Below, in pieces: positions 1 to 5,572 of a stretch of DNA of 8,124 nucleotides. The stretch spans positions 1-8,124 of the forward strand of contig CAMTOL010000089.1 in assembly GCA_947074135.1 (NCBI GenBank). Reading direction: 5' to 3'. Source of the stretch: an uncultured Rikenellaceae bacterium (GTDB lineage: Bacteria > Bacteroidota > Bacteroidia > Bacteroidales > Rikenellaceae). Within the stretch, counting starts at the first letter, position 1, and every line of letters begins with the position of its first letter. The notes below the pieces were generated by a model. The model searched no databases, had not been told where the DNA came from, and saw nothing but the letters and a program-made list of their open reading frames with translations. The translations under genes and the position numbers were made by a program.

Positions 1-434
1 ATAAAGAAATCCTTCATTAAAGCACTACATTCGTGCTCTAAAATGCCATAGCTTAGTTCGGTTTTGGGGTGTAACAGCTCTTTTGATACGGTTGAAAAAC
101 CAAACTTCTGGTCACTTGTTCCATAAACAACCCTAGAGATTTGTGCCCAGCGTAGTGCGGCAGCACACATAGGACAAGGCTCGACAGTAACGTAAATAGT
201 GCAATTTGTCAGGTATTTTCCGCCAAGTTCATTACAAGCAGCTGTAATTGCTTGCATCTCGGCGTGAGCAGTTGGGTCTGTAAGCGTTTGGGTAAGGTTG
301 TGTGCTCTGCTTATTACACGTCCGCTACATACTATGACGGCACCGATTGGCACCTCGTCTGTGTCGAATGCTTTTTGAGCCTCGTCGAGTGCCATTTTCA
401 TAAATCTAGTATCGTTCTCGCTATTTATTGTCAT
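1..434 (-). CDS. tadA: tRNA-specific adenosine deaminase TadA (partial, 3' end beyond window)
   Basis: This gene encodes a zinc-dependent cytidine/deoxycytidylate deaminase-fold enzyme. The family converts adenosine to inosine at the wobble position of tRNA-Arg(ACG) in the cytoplasm. I translated it from the ATG at 434-432: it opens MTINSENDTRFMKMALDEAQ and stays open to the left edge, giving 144 full codons. The zinc site is clear: H57 and E59 in TAHAEMQAI, then C87 and C90 in VEPCPMC. E59 is the expected proton shuttle. The stretch after it (RVVYGTSDQKFGF) and the C-terminal CSALMKDFF fit the TadA family. E. coli TadA has about 167 residues and Bacteroidota versions are nearer 145-150, so only a few residues should be missing. 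The start codon overlaps the stop of the upstream nuclease-fold gene as ATGA, which suggests translational coupling. A guanine or other nucleoside deaminase is the alternative, but the motif context favours TadA. Confidence 0.9.
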   Translation of the reverse strand, partial: MTINSENDTRFMKMALDEAQKAFDTDEVPIGAVIVCSGRVISRAHNLTQTLTDPTAHAEMQAITAACNELGGKYLTNCTIYVTVEPCPMCAAALRWAQISRVVYGTSDQKFGFSTVSKELLHPKTELSYGILEHECSALMKDFF

Positions 435-1324
435 AATTCTATGTCTATATATACAGGTAAGTGGTCTGAGGGTCTGTTCCGGCGTGGATAGCCTCTGTAT
501 TTACCTTTTTGAGTTACAATTTGAGGTATAATAAATACCTTTTGTTGCTCAACGAGTGAGCGTTTGAGTTCGGGCGAGATTAAAATTTGGTCAATCATAC
601 TCCAATCATCTCTATAAGCATAGCTCCCCATTCCTTTTTTAAAGGGTTCAATCGAGGTGTTATATAAAATCTCTCTTTGAGTGGGGTTGTCGTTAAAATC
701 TCCGCACACTATAACGTTTTTATTGTTATCATTTATTGCCAAACTGTCAATAAATTTATTTATTTTTTCTCGATTAATCTTAGCGTTTTTGCCTCCTCTT
801 TTCGATGGGAGGTGGGCAACATATATCACAAAACGCTTTTCTGAGGTGGTAGAACAAAACTCTGCACGTAGAATGTCCCTACTCGAATATCTATTTTCAA
901 TTGGTTCGCTCGATAGTAGGATAAACCTCTTTTTGTCGTATATTAACGCAACATCAATACCTCTGCTATCTCGTGAATCGTAATGGACAATTGAGTATTG
1001 TTTTTGGTAATTTGTTCTTATGTGCGATGTTAAATCTTCAAGTACACCATAGTTCTCGACCTCGCAAACTCCCAATATATCAGCATTTAGTGCAGAGATT
1101 GCACTGCTCAGTTCTTTGATTTTTAATTTATAGTCGTATCTCTTGTTGTCAACAAATTCAGCATCATTAACCGCAGGGTCGTTGATTGTGTCGTAAAGGT
1201 TTTGTACGTTGTAGAATCCAACTCTAGACAAAGATTGAGCGCTGCACAAGTTAGTGATGCTCAGAACAACGAACAGTAAAGTCGTAGAAAGGGCTTTATC
1301 GAAATTTAGGTTTAAAGATCGCAT
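431..1324 (-). CDS. Exported endonuclease/exonuclease/phosphatase family protein
   Basis: This 297-residue protein belongs to the EEP (DNase I/exonuclease III-like) superfamily of metal-dependent phosphoesterases. In order it shows an N-terminal hydrophobic signal (LSTTLLFVVLSITNLCSA, likely signal peptidase I cleavage before QS), then GFYNVQNLYDT, DILGVCEVEN (metal-binding Glu), RGIDVALIY, AHLPSKRGG (catalytic His region), CGDFND (catalytic Asp/Asn), MIDQILIS and the terminal RPSDHLPVYIDIEL (catalytic Asp-His pair). All the catalytic blocks are present, so it should be active, probably in the periplasm or outside the cell. Its substrate (DNA, RNA, phospholipid or sugar phosphate) cannot be told from sequence. 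A reading frame opens three codons earlier at 1333, but that codon is TTG, so I chose the ATG at 1324. The gene overlaps the 3' end of the upstream glycosyltransferase by 29 bases and ends in an ATGA overlap with tadA, so it is the middle gene of a coupled operon. Confidence 0.87.
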   Translation of the reverse strand: MRSLNLNFDKALSTTLLFVVLSITNLCSAQSLSRVGFYNVQNLYDTINDPAVNDAEFVDNKRYDYKLKIKELSSAISALNADILGVCEVENYGVLEDLTSHIRTNYQKQYSIVHYDSRDSRGIDVALIYDKKRFILLSSEPIENRYSSRDILRAEFCSTTSEKRFVIYVAHLPSKRGGKNAKINREKINKFIDSLAINDNNKNVIVCGDFNDNPTQREILYNTSIEPFKKGMGSYAYRDDWSMIDQILISPELKRSLVEQQKVFIIPQIVTQKGKYRGYPRRNRPSDHLPVYIDIEL

Positions 1325-2033
1325 CGAAAACAAAACCTATGTGATAAATTAGAGTTCTGACAAGTCCAAACTCTTTTCGCATAATCGAGAAACGCTCTTT
1401 TAAACTCGCTTTGTGATTTTGAGTTGTTGCGCCTCCAATCTCGAATTGGGAGAGTACGCACTCAATATTGATTATGCTTTTAGCAGCCTTAACACACTCT
1501 ATCATCCACTTGTAGTCGGCAGAGAAACGATACGAGGTGTCGTATAATTTAGCGATGCTATGACGCACAATAAACGATTGATGACAAACTACCATACCAT
1601 TACGAAACGATTTTGGAGTCAATGTTTTTGGGAGCGGTTTTCGTCTTAGACCTAGAACTTCTCCATCTTGATTTACTATTTGTGTGTCGCCATAGTATAT
1701 GTCAGCTAGATGGTTGTCGGTTGTGAACTCATAGTAGAGCTCCTCGAAGTTTAAAACTTTATCCCCCGCATTTATAAACCACAAAAATTTCCCCCTCGAT
1801 GCCTTAATGCCTTTATTCATAGCATCATAGATGCCATTGTCTGGTTCGCTAATAAAATAGTTGATTATATGTGCAAATTCTTGAGCGACAATTACAGTAT
1901 TGTCGGTTGAACCTCCATCAATTACCACAATCTCTTTATGTGCATAAGAGATTGATTCTAAATTGAGCAGTGTTGTACGTAACCCCTGCTCATTATTGCG
2001 CACTACAATAATAAAAGATATCTTAGGATACAT
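1296..2033 (-). CDS. Family 2 glycosyltransferase (GT-A fold)
   Basis: This 245-residue, probably cytoplasmic or membrane-associated protein transfers a sugar from a nucleotide-sugar donor. Near the N-terminus (counted from the chosen start) are ISFIIVVRNN, the nucleotide-binding VVIDGGSTDNT (residues 37-46), the SEPDNGIYDAMNKG block (62-75) and LWFINAGD (84-91), whose Asp stands where the metal-binding DxD usually lies. Further on are CHQSF (about 150-154) and FSADYKW (about 170-176), which carries the likely acceptor-side acid. This pattern resembles the WcaE-like GT2 enzymes of surface polysaccharide synthesis. The frame is open up to 2135, but the upstream part would overlap the divergent protease gene and is not GT-like, and the ATG at 2033 falls just before the first beta strand. 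The C-terminus has a hydrophobic helix (TLIYHIGFVFDAIF) that could touch the membrane. It is the first gene of an overlapping three-gene operon. Donor and acceptor are unknown, and no other polysaccharide genes are adjacent. Confidence 0.88.
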   Translation of the reverse strand: MYPKISFIIVVRNNEQGLRTTLLNLESISYAHKEIVVIDGGSTDNTVIVAQEFAHIINYFISEPDNGIYDAMNKGIKASRGKFLWFINAGDKVLNFEELYYEFTTDNHLADIYYGDTQIVNQDGEVLGLRRKPLPKTLTPKSFRNGMVVCHQSFIVRHSIAKLYDTSYRFSADYKWMIECVKAAKSIINIECVLSQFEIGGATTQNHKASLKERFSIMRKEFGLVRTLIYHIGFVFDAIFKPKFR

Positions 2034-2040
2034 TTTTTGG

Positions 2041-2070
2041 TTGTTATTCCCGACAAAAGTAGTAATTTTG
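2041..2070 (+). promoter_or_regulatory. Candidate promoter of the S41 protease gene
   Basis: TAATTTTG at 2063-2070 is a full match to the Bacteroidota -7 element TAnnTTTG. A TTG at 2041-2043 lies 19 bases upstream, a suitable place for the -33 element. Transcription would begin near 2076, leaving a leader of roughly 28 bases before the ATG at 2104. The match is by eye, and the motif is short enough to occur by chance. Confidence 0.55.
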
Positions 2071-2101
2071 TGCCAATAGTATAATCTTTTTCCGAAAACA
2101 A
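2054..2101 (-). promoter_or_regulatory. Candidate promoter(s) of the glycosyltransferase operon
   Basis: Reading leftwards there are two options. TACTTTTG at 2061-2054 matches TAnnTTTG fully, but no TTG lies at the usual distance upstream and the leader would be only about 15 bases. TACTATTG at 2081-2074 has one mismatch, but a TTG at 2101-2099 lies 17 bases upstream and the leader would be about 34 bases. Sequence alone does not decide between them. Confidence 0.4.
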
Positions 2102-2103
2102 CT

Positions 2104-3762
2104 ATGAAAAAAAGCACTTTATTATTTATCATCATTATATCTATATTAATTGGTGTACTCTTTGGTATCTGGGGTCAATCGATTCTAATGACTACTTTAT
2201 ATCGCAGTTCGCAACCATCTGTTAAATCAAAATTTGCGTGGACAATCGATTTAATTGAGAGTAGATATGTTGATAAAATCTCTCGCGACTCGCTTCTCGA
2301 TTTGGCAGTGCCTTATATTATTTCGCAGCTTGATCCTCACTCCGAGTTTATCCCTCCACAGGATTTAAGTGCAATCAACGAAAGTATTGAAGGAAAGTTC
2401 GATGGAATCGGTGTTGTTTTCAATATGGCAACAGATACAGCAATAGTGCTTAATGTTCCAGCAGGAGGACCTGGATATAAGGCTGGTATTGAGCCTGGTG
2501 ATCGTATTGTTGAGGTTAATGATACTATTATTGCTGGGGTTAAGATGAATCAGATGGCTGTTGTTGGTATGCTTCGTGGCAAAAAGGGAACTAAGGTTAA
2601 ACTGGGAATTGAACGAGGTGGAAATCCCAAGCTTTTAACTTTTGATTTGGTTCGAGGCGTTATTCCTATCAATAGTATTGAGTCTGATTTTATGACTCGC
2701 GATAGTTCAGCCTATATTCGAATATCTAACTTTGCGGAGCATACCTATATTGATGCGTTAAATGCGATTGATAAACTGGTTAAAAAAGGTGCAACATCGG
2801 TTGTTATCGACCTACGTGGCAATGGAGGAGGACTTCTTGATCAGGCTCTGTTGCTAGCTAATGAGTTTTTGAGTGTGGGTCAAACAATAGTGTATGTTGA
2901 GGGTAGTAATTTTGTTCGTCGTGAACAAAAAGCTGATGGTCGTGGTGCTTTCCAATCAATTCCTTTGTATGTTCTTATCGATGAGTCGAGTGCTAGTGCT
3001 TCCGAGATTTTTGCAGGTGCTATGCAGGATAACGATAGAGCAACAATTATTGGTCGTCGCAGTTTTGGAAAAGGGTTGGTGCAAGAACAGGTAAGTTATA
3101 AAGATGGTTCGGCAGCACGAATTACTGTTGCACGCTATTATACTCCTCTTGGTCGTCCACTCCAAAAACCATATATTAAAGGTGATAAAGAGGGCTATAA
3201 CGAGGAGTTATACGAACGATTTAAAGGAGATGAGTTGATTACAGGAGTTAACACACATATCGATTCGTCGGTAACTTACACCACTAAGGCTGGGAAAACT
3301 CTCTTTGGAGGTGGTGGCATTACTCCAGATGTTTATGTTAAGATTGATACTACAAAACTACCTAACTTCTTTGTAAAGTTATACCAAAATAACGCTATCT
3401 TTCTATTCGCACAACGTTTTGCAGATGCTAATCGTGGGGTTATTAATGCCATAAGCGACGTTAGAGAACTTGATCCATTTTTTGAACAAAGACCAAATCT
3501 TTATAATGATTTTATAAATTATGCTGTTTCGGCTTATTCAATCGAGAGTCCTAGCAAGGCTGATAAAAAAGAGTCGGAGAAACTTGTTGTTGCTCAGTTA
3601 AAGGCATATATAAGTCGAACAACTCCACTTCAAGAGAGCGGATTTTATTACTACATTCAACCAATTGACGAAACAACTATTAAACTCGTTGAAGTAATTA
3701 AAGAGTCGCAGCAAGGTGGTGCTATTGCTGATCCTGTTGATTCTGACGTTAAAACGGAATAA
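2104..3762 (+). CDS. S41 family C-terminal processing protease (CtpA/Prc type)
   Basis: This 552-residue serine protease is anchored in the inner membrane by an N-terminal helix (about residues 4-23) and faces the periplasm. The family trims or degrades proteins from their C-termini. A helical region (about 40-95) includes DPHSEFIPP and precedes a PDZ domain (about 95-180) with GIGVVF and AGIEPGDRIVEVND. The S41 core follows, with VVIDLRGNGGG (233-243), SSASASEIFAGA (295-306) and SFGKGLVQ (320-327). Aligned with E. coli Prc (Ser452, Lys477, Gln481), the catalytic residues should be S298, K323 and Q327, with the same spacing. ITPDVYV near 406-412 closes the catalytic domain, and about 130 further residues form a mostly helical C-terminal extension typical of Bacteroidota members. 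The gene has its own promoter candidate and a terminator directly after the stop, so it is probably monocistronic. The physiological substrate cannot be inferred. Confidence 0.93.
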   Translation: MKKSTLLFIIIISILIGVLFGIWGQSILMTTLYRSSQPSVKSKFAWTIDLIESRYVDKISRDSLLDLAVPYIISQLDPHSEFIPPQDLSAINESIEGKFDGIGVVFNMATDTAIVLNVPAGGPGYKAGIEPGDRIVEVNDTIIAGVKMNQMAVVGMLRGKKGTKVKLGIERGGNPKLLTFDLVRGVIPINSIESDFMTRDSSAYIRISNFAEHTYIDALNAIDKLVKKGATSVVIDLRGNGGGLLDQALLLANEFLSVGQTIVYVEGSNFVRREQKADGRGAFQSIPLYVLIDESSASASEIFAGAMQDNDRATIIGRRSFGKGLVQEQVSYKDGSAARITVARYYTPLGRPLQKPYIKGDKEGYNEELYERFKGDELITGVNTHIDSSVTYTTKAGKTLFGGGGITPDVYVKIDTTKLPNFFVKLYQNNAIFLFAQRFADANRGVINAISDVRELDPFFEQRPNLYNDFINYAVSAYSIESPSKADKKESEKLVVAQLKAYISRTTPLQESGFYYYIQPIDETTIKLVEVIKESQQGGAIADPVDSDVKTE

Positions 3763-3777
3763 TAATTGAAATCTGAT

Positions 3778-3815
3778 AGGCTAAATTCTTCTTCGCAAGA
3801 TATTTGGCCTTTTTT
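3778..3815 (+). terminator. Rho-independent terminator after the S41 protease gene
   Basis: The arms AGGCTAAAT (3778-3786) and ATTTGGCCT (3802-3810) pair over nine positions with one U-G wobble. Inside, TCTT (3787-3790) pairs with AAGA (3797-3800) around the loop CTTCGC, leaving a single bulged T at 3801. A run of Ts (3810-3815) follows. It starts 15 bases after the protease stop codon. Confidence 0.8.
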
Positions 3816-3822
3816 ATATTTG
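3815..3822 (+). promoter_or_regulatory. Candidate -7 box for the DUF486 gene
   Basis: TATATTTG matches TAnnTTTG exactly and begins on the last T of the preceding terminator. No TTG lies 17-23 bases upstream, because that stretch is the terminator hairpin. The predicted start of transcription (about 3828) would leave a leader of only about 10 bases. Such a promoter would be needed if the terminator is efficient, but the evidence is thin. Confidence 0.3.
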
Positions 3823-3838
3823 ATTCTAAGCTGTAATT

Positions 3839-4198
3839 ATGAAAGGATTATACACTATATTATTTCTTGTGCTTTCTAACTCATTTATGACTATTGCTTG
3901 GTATGGGCAGCTGAAATTTAAATGGTTCGAGGGTAAGCCGCTCTTTATTATCATTATTGTGAGCTGGTTGATAGCTTTGGCAGAGTATGCCTTTATGATT
4001 CCTGCCAACCGTATTGGGTACATAGGTACTGGAGGACCTTTCTCGTTGCTTCAACTCAAAGTTCTTCAAGAGGTTATTACGCTTGTTGTTTTTGTAGGCT
4101 TTACATCTGTTTTTTTTAAAACTGAGGATTTAAGATTTAATCACTTAATTGGAGCTGCATTTCTGATTGCGGCTGTATATTTTATGTTCAAAAAGTAG
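3839..4198 (+). CDS. DUF486 / DMT-superfamily small membrane protein
   Basis: This 119-residue integral membrane protein has four predicted helices at about residues 4-23, 34-53, 76-93 and 101-117. It matches the DUF486 family, described as putative members of the drug/metabolite transporter superfamily. Recognisable family blocks are SNSFMTIAWYGQLKF, EYAFMIPANRIGY and GPFSLLQLKVLQEVITL, and it ends in the lysine-rich tail MFKK. Size and topology resemble small multidrug-resistance-type four-helix proteins, which act as dimers, but no substrate is established for DUF486 and none should be assumed. The ATG at 3839 gives the usual family N-terminus (MKGLYTILFLVLSN). It lies 76 bases after the protease gene, beyond its terminator, and 71 bases before the GH18 gene on the same strand. 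I see no clear terminator after it, so readthrough into the GH18 gene is possible. Confidence 0.85.
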   Translation: MKGLYTILFLVLSNSFMTIAWYGQLKFKWFEGKPLFIIIIVSWLIALAEYAFMIPANRIGYIGTGGPFSLLQLKVLQEVITLVVFVGFTSVFFKTEDLRFNHLIGAAFLIAAVYFMFKK

Positions 4199-4225
4199 TG
4201 TTTTTTATGTGGTATAGATTTTGAT

Positions 4226-4248
4226 ATTAAACTAATCGATTGTTTAAT
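4226..4248. repeat. AT-rich inverted repeat upstream of the GH18 gene
   Basis: ATTAAAC (4226-4232) and GTTTAAT (4242-4248) form 7-base inverted arms. The short palindrome AATCGATT (4234-4241) lies between them, offset by half a base from the centre of the arms. It is followed by AT-rich sequence without a T run, so it does not look like a terminator. It ends 21 bases before the GH18 start codon, where a regulator could bind, but AT-rich spacers produce such symmetry by chance. Confidence 0.35.
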
Positions 4249-4269
4249 TATTAAAACGTATATACTTAG

Positions 4270-5247
4270 ATGAAAAAACTATTTACTCTTTTCTTCTCAC
4301 TTTTAGTTGTTGCTTGTACAGATAGTGGCAACTCAGAACCCCCAACTGGTGTTGTATTTATGGTGAGTTCTTATGTGAGAGGTAATTTCTACAACGAGGG
4401 ACGTATTACCCCTCTAACTTTAAATGCTTGTGATGATTTGGTTTGCCTTGGCGTAACTGTTCAGAGCGATGGTAGTTTAACTTACGAGAGCTTTACAAAT
4501 TCCACCGCAAATGGTGTAACAAATGTCGAGCAACTCTTTAAGGCAGTTGAATCGCAGCTTGATTTTTCGGACACTAAGCTTAGAGTTGGCATTTCTGGGG
4601 GTGATAACTGGAAGAGTATGGTCGCTAGCAGCTCTTCGGTTCAGAACTTTGTGACTAATGTTTCGTCGCTTTTGAATAGTTTAGATGCCGATGGGGTTGA
4701 TATTGATTTTGAGTGGGCGCAAACTAACGAAGAATATGCAAACTATAGTGCTGCTTTGGTAGCTTTACGTTCGGCAATTGGTAACAATTATTTGATTTCT
4801 GCCTCTATTCACCCAATCTCTTATAAACTCTCTGATGATGCGGTCAATGCTGTCGATTATATGTTTCTTCAGTGTTATGGACCAACAACTACCTATTTCT
4901 CGTACGATGCTTTTGTGTCAGCTGTTGAGAGTGTGTTAGCTTATGGTATTCCACGAACAAAGTTATTTGCTGGTATCCCTTTTTATGGTGTTGCAACTGA
5001 CAATTCGAAATCTACTCTCTCCTATTATAGTTTTGTTGAGAACAACCTTATAACCTCTTCTGCACTTAATCAGGTTTCGTATAATGGCGTTAGTTACACT
5101 TTCAATGGTCAAGATTTGGTCTCTAATAAGACTAGTTATTGTATGAACAGAGCTATTACTGGAGTTATGTGCTGGGATTTGGCAGATGATGTTTACTTCG
5201 GCAATGAACTGTCGTTATTAGGTTCAGTGGTTGAGACTATTAATTAG
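4270..5247 (+). CDS. Glycoside hydrolase family 18 lipoprotein (chitinase-like)
   Basis: This 325-residue protein is predicted to be a lipoprotein. The hydrophobic leader LFTLFFSLLVVAC carries a lipobox (VVAC), with C16 as the lipidated residue, followed by a short polar linker. The rest is a single GH18 TIM barrel. It shows VRGNF in the first strand region, CLGVTVQSDGSLTY (59-72), RVGISGGDNW (105-114, the SxGG motif) and DGVDIDFEW (141-149), with the DxxDxDxE motif complete (D141, D144, D146 and the acid E148). VDYMFLQCYG (195-204), AGIPFYG (234-240) and GVMCWDLADD (298-307, with the subsite tryptophan W302) follow. The family cleaves beta-1,4 bonds next to N-acetylglucosamine in chitin or N-glycans. 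Two flanking positions differ from classical chitinases: the MxYD aspartate is G204, and the arginine usual after PFYG is V241. There is no carbohydrate-binding domain and no SusC/SusD pair nearby. Chitin-oligomer, N-glycan or peptidoglycan-derived substrates are all possible. Confidence 0.87.
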   Translation: MKKLFTLFFSLLVVACTDSGNSEPPTGVVFMVSSYVRGNFYNEGRITPLTLNACDDLVCLGVTVQSDGSLTYESFTNSTANGVTNVEQLFKAVESQLDFSDTKLRVGISGGDNWKSMVASSSSVQNFVTNVSSLLNSLDADGVDIDFEWAQTNEEYANYSAALVALRSAIGNNYLISASIHPISYKLSDDAVNAVDYMFLQCYGPTTTYFSYDAFVSAVESVLAYGIPRTKLFAGIPFYGVATDNSKSTLSYYSFVENNLITSSALNQVSYNGVSYTFNGQDLVSNKTSYCMNRAITGVMCWDLADDVYFGNELSLLGSVVETIN

Positions 5248-5270
5248 TTTGTGTAGTAAGTATAAATCAA

Positions 5271-5310
5271 AGGCGTGATGAGAATTAACTCATCACGCCT
5301 CTATTTTTTT
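5271..5310 (+). terminator. Strong hairpin terminator between convergent genes
   Basis: AGGCGTGATGAG (5271-5282) and CTCATCACGCCT (5289-5300) form a perfect 12-bp stem with the loop AATTAA, followed by CTA and a run of seven Ts (5304-5310). It starts 23 bases after the GH18 stop and lies 35 bases beyond the 3' end of the ferredoxin gene on the other strand. The T run serves the plus strand. Read leftwards the stem is followed only by TTGATTTAT, so it could also stop the ferredoxin transcript, but less strongly. Confidence 0.92.
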
Positions 5311-5335
5311 CGTTGTAGTTGTACTACTGCTCGAA

Positions 5336-5506
5336 TTATTCAGCTGCAATTGCTTCAACTGGACATACGTCTGCGCAAGTACCACAATCTGTACAAGATG
5401 ATGGATCGATTACGTAAACATCACCAGCAGAGATAGCTTCAACTGGACATTCGTCAATACAAGTACCACAAGCGGTGCAAAGATCAGGATTAATTTTGTA
5501 AGCCAT
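5336..5506 (-). CDS. 2[4Fe-4S] bacterial-type ferredoxin
   Basis: This 56-residue cytoplasmic electron carrier is of the clostridial type. It holds two complete cluster motifs: C10-x2-C13-x2-C16-x3-C20-P and C38-x2-C41-x2-C44-x3-C48-P. The last cysteine of each motif joins the other motif's cluster, as in the family. The two halves are spaced exactly 28 residues apart and are clearly a duplication (CGTC..CPVEAI in both). The family carries low-potential electrons, for example for pyruvate:ferredoxin oxidoreductase, hydrogenase or the Rnf complex. The true partner is not shown here. The frame is open 22 codons further upstream, but that part overlaps ubiX and is unlike a ferredoxin, whereas the ATG at 5506 gives the standard start MAYKINPDLC. 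It lies 50 bases after ubiX and probably has its own promoter. The name fdx would be generic, so no symbol is given. Confidence 0.95.
   Translation of the reverse strand: MAYKINPDLCTACGTCIDECPVEAISAGDVYVIDPSSCTDCGTCADVCPVEAIAAE
5352..5387. repeat. Direct repeat copy 1 inside the ferredoxin gene
   Basis: This 36-base stretch aligns with 5436-5471 at a constant offset of 84 bases. The first 15 bases (GCTTCAACTGGACAT) and the last 12 (CAAGTACCACAA) are identical, and I count 31 matches in 36. It encodes part of the second cluster motif, from CGTC to CPVEA. Confidence 0.85.
5436..5471. repeat. Direct repeat copy 2 inside the ferredoxin gene
   Basis: This is the partner of 5352-5387. It encodes the matching part of the first cluster motif, 28 codons away. 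It reflects the ancestral duplication of the two-cluster ferredoxin fold. Confidence 0.85.
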
Positions 5507-5545
5507 AATTTTTGTTTTATTAGTTATAATTAAAAGTTCGCAGAG

Positions 5546-5572
5546 CAAAGATATAATTATTTTTTGTTCCAA
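5546..5572 (-). promoter_or_regulatory. Candidate promoter of the ferredoxin gene
   Basis: Read leftwards, TATCTTTG at 5553-5546 is a full match to the -7 element TAnnTTTG, and a TTG at 5572-5570 lies 16 bases upstream, slightly close for a -33 element. Transcription would start near 5539, giving a leader of about 33 bases. The upstream part lies within the last codons of ubiX, so the ferredoxin can be expressed separately from ubiX. Confidence 0.55.

Noticed and set aside
252..491. Plus-strand open frame of 79 codons over the tadA start region
   Set aside because: It is antisense to the zinc-site part of tadA and the end of the upstream gene, with no recognizable domain.
681..983. Plus-strand 100-codon open frame within the exported phosphoesterase gene
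   Set aside because: It lies antisense to a gene with all its catalytic motifs, resembles no known family, and has no promoter or terminator of its own.
1325..1333. TTG start at 1333 for the exported phosphoesterase
   Set aside because: An ATG three codons later gives the same signal peptide, and a TTG start is less likely.
2034..2135. Extended N-terminus for the glycosyltransferase up to the ATG at 2135
   Set aside because: The extra 34 residues would overlap the divergent protease gene and its promoter region, and they precede the normal first strand of the GT-A fold.
4188..4206. AAAAAG...TTTTTT as a terminator after the DUF486 gene
   Set aside because: The possible stem would be only A-T pairs with a very short loop, too weak to call.
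4211..4223. TATAGATTTTG as a promoter -7 box for the GH18 gene
   Set aside because: It has three instead of two bases between TA and TTTG, and no suitable upstream TTG. I found no clean promoter in this spacer.
5507..5572. Ferredoxin extended by 22 residues from 5572
   Set aside because: The extension overlaps the end of ubiX, contains the likely promoter, and lies before the typical MAYKI ferredoxin start.
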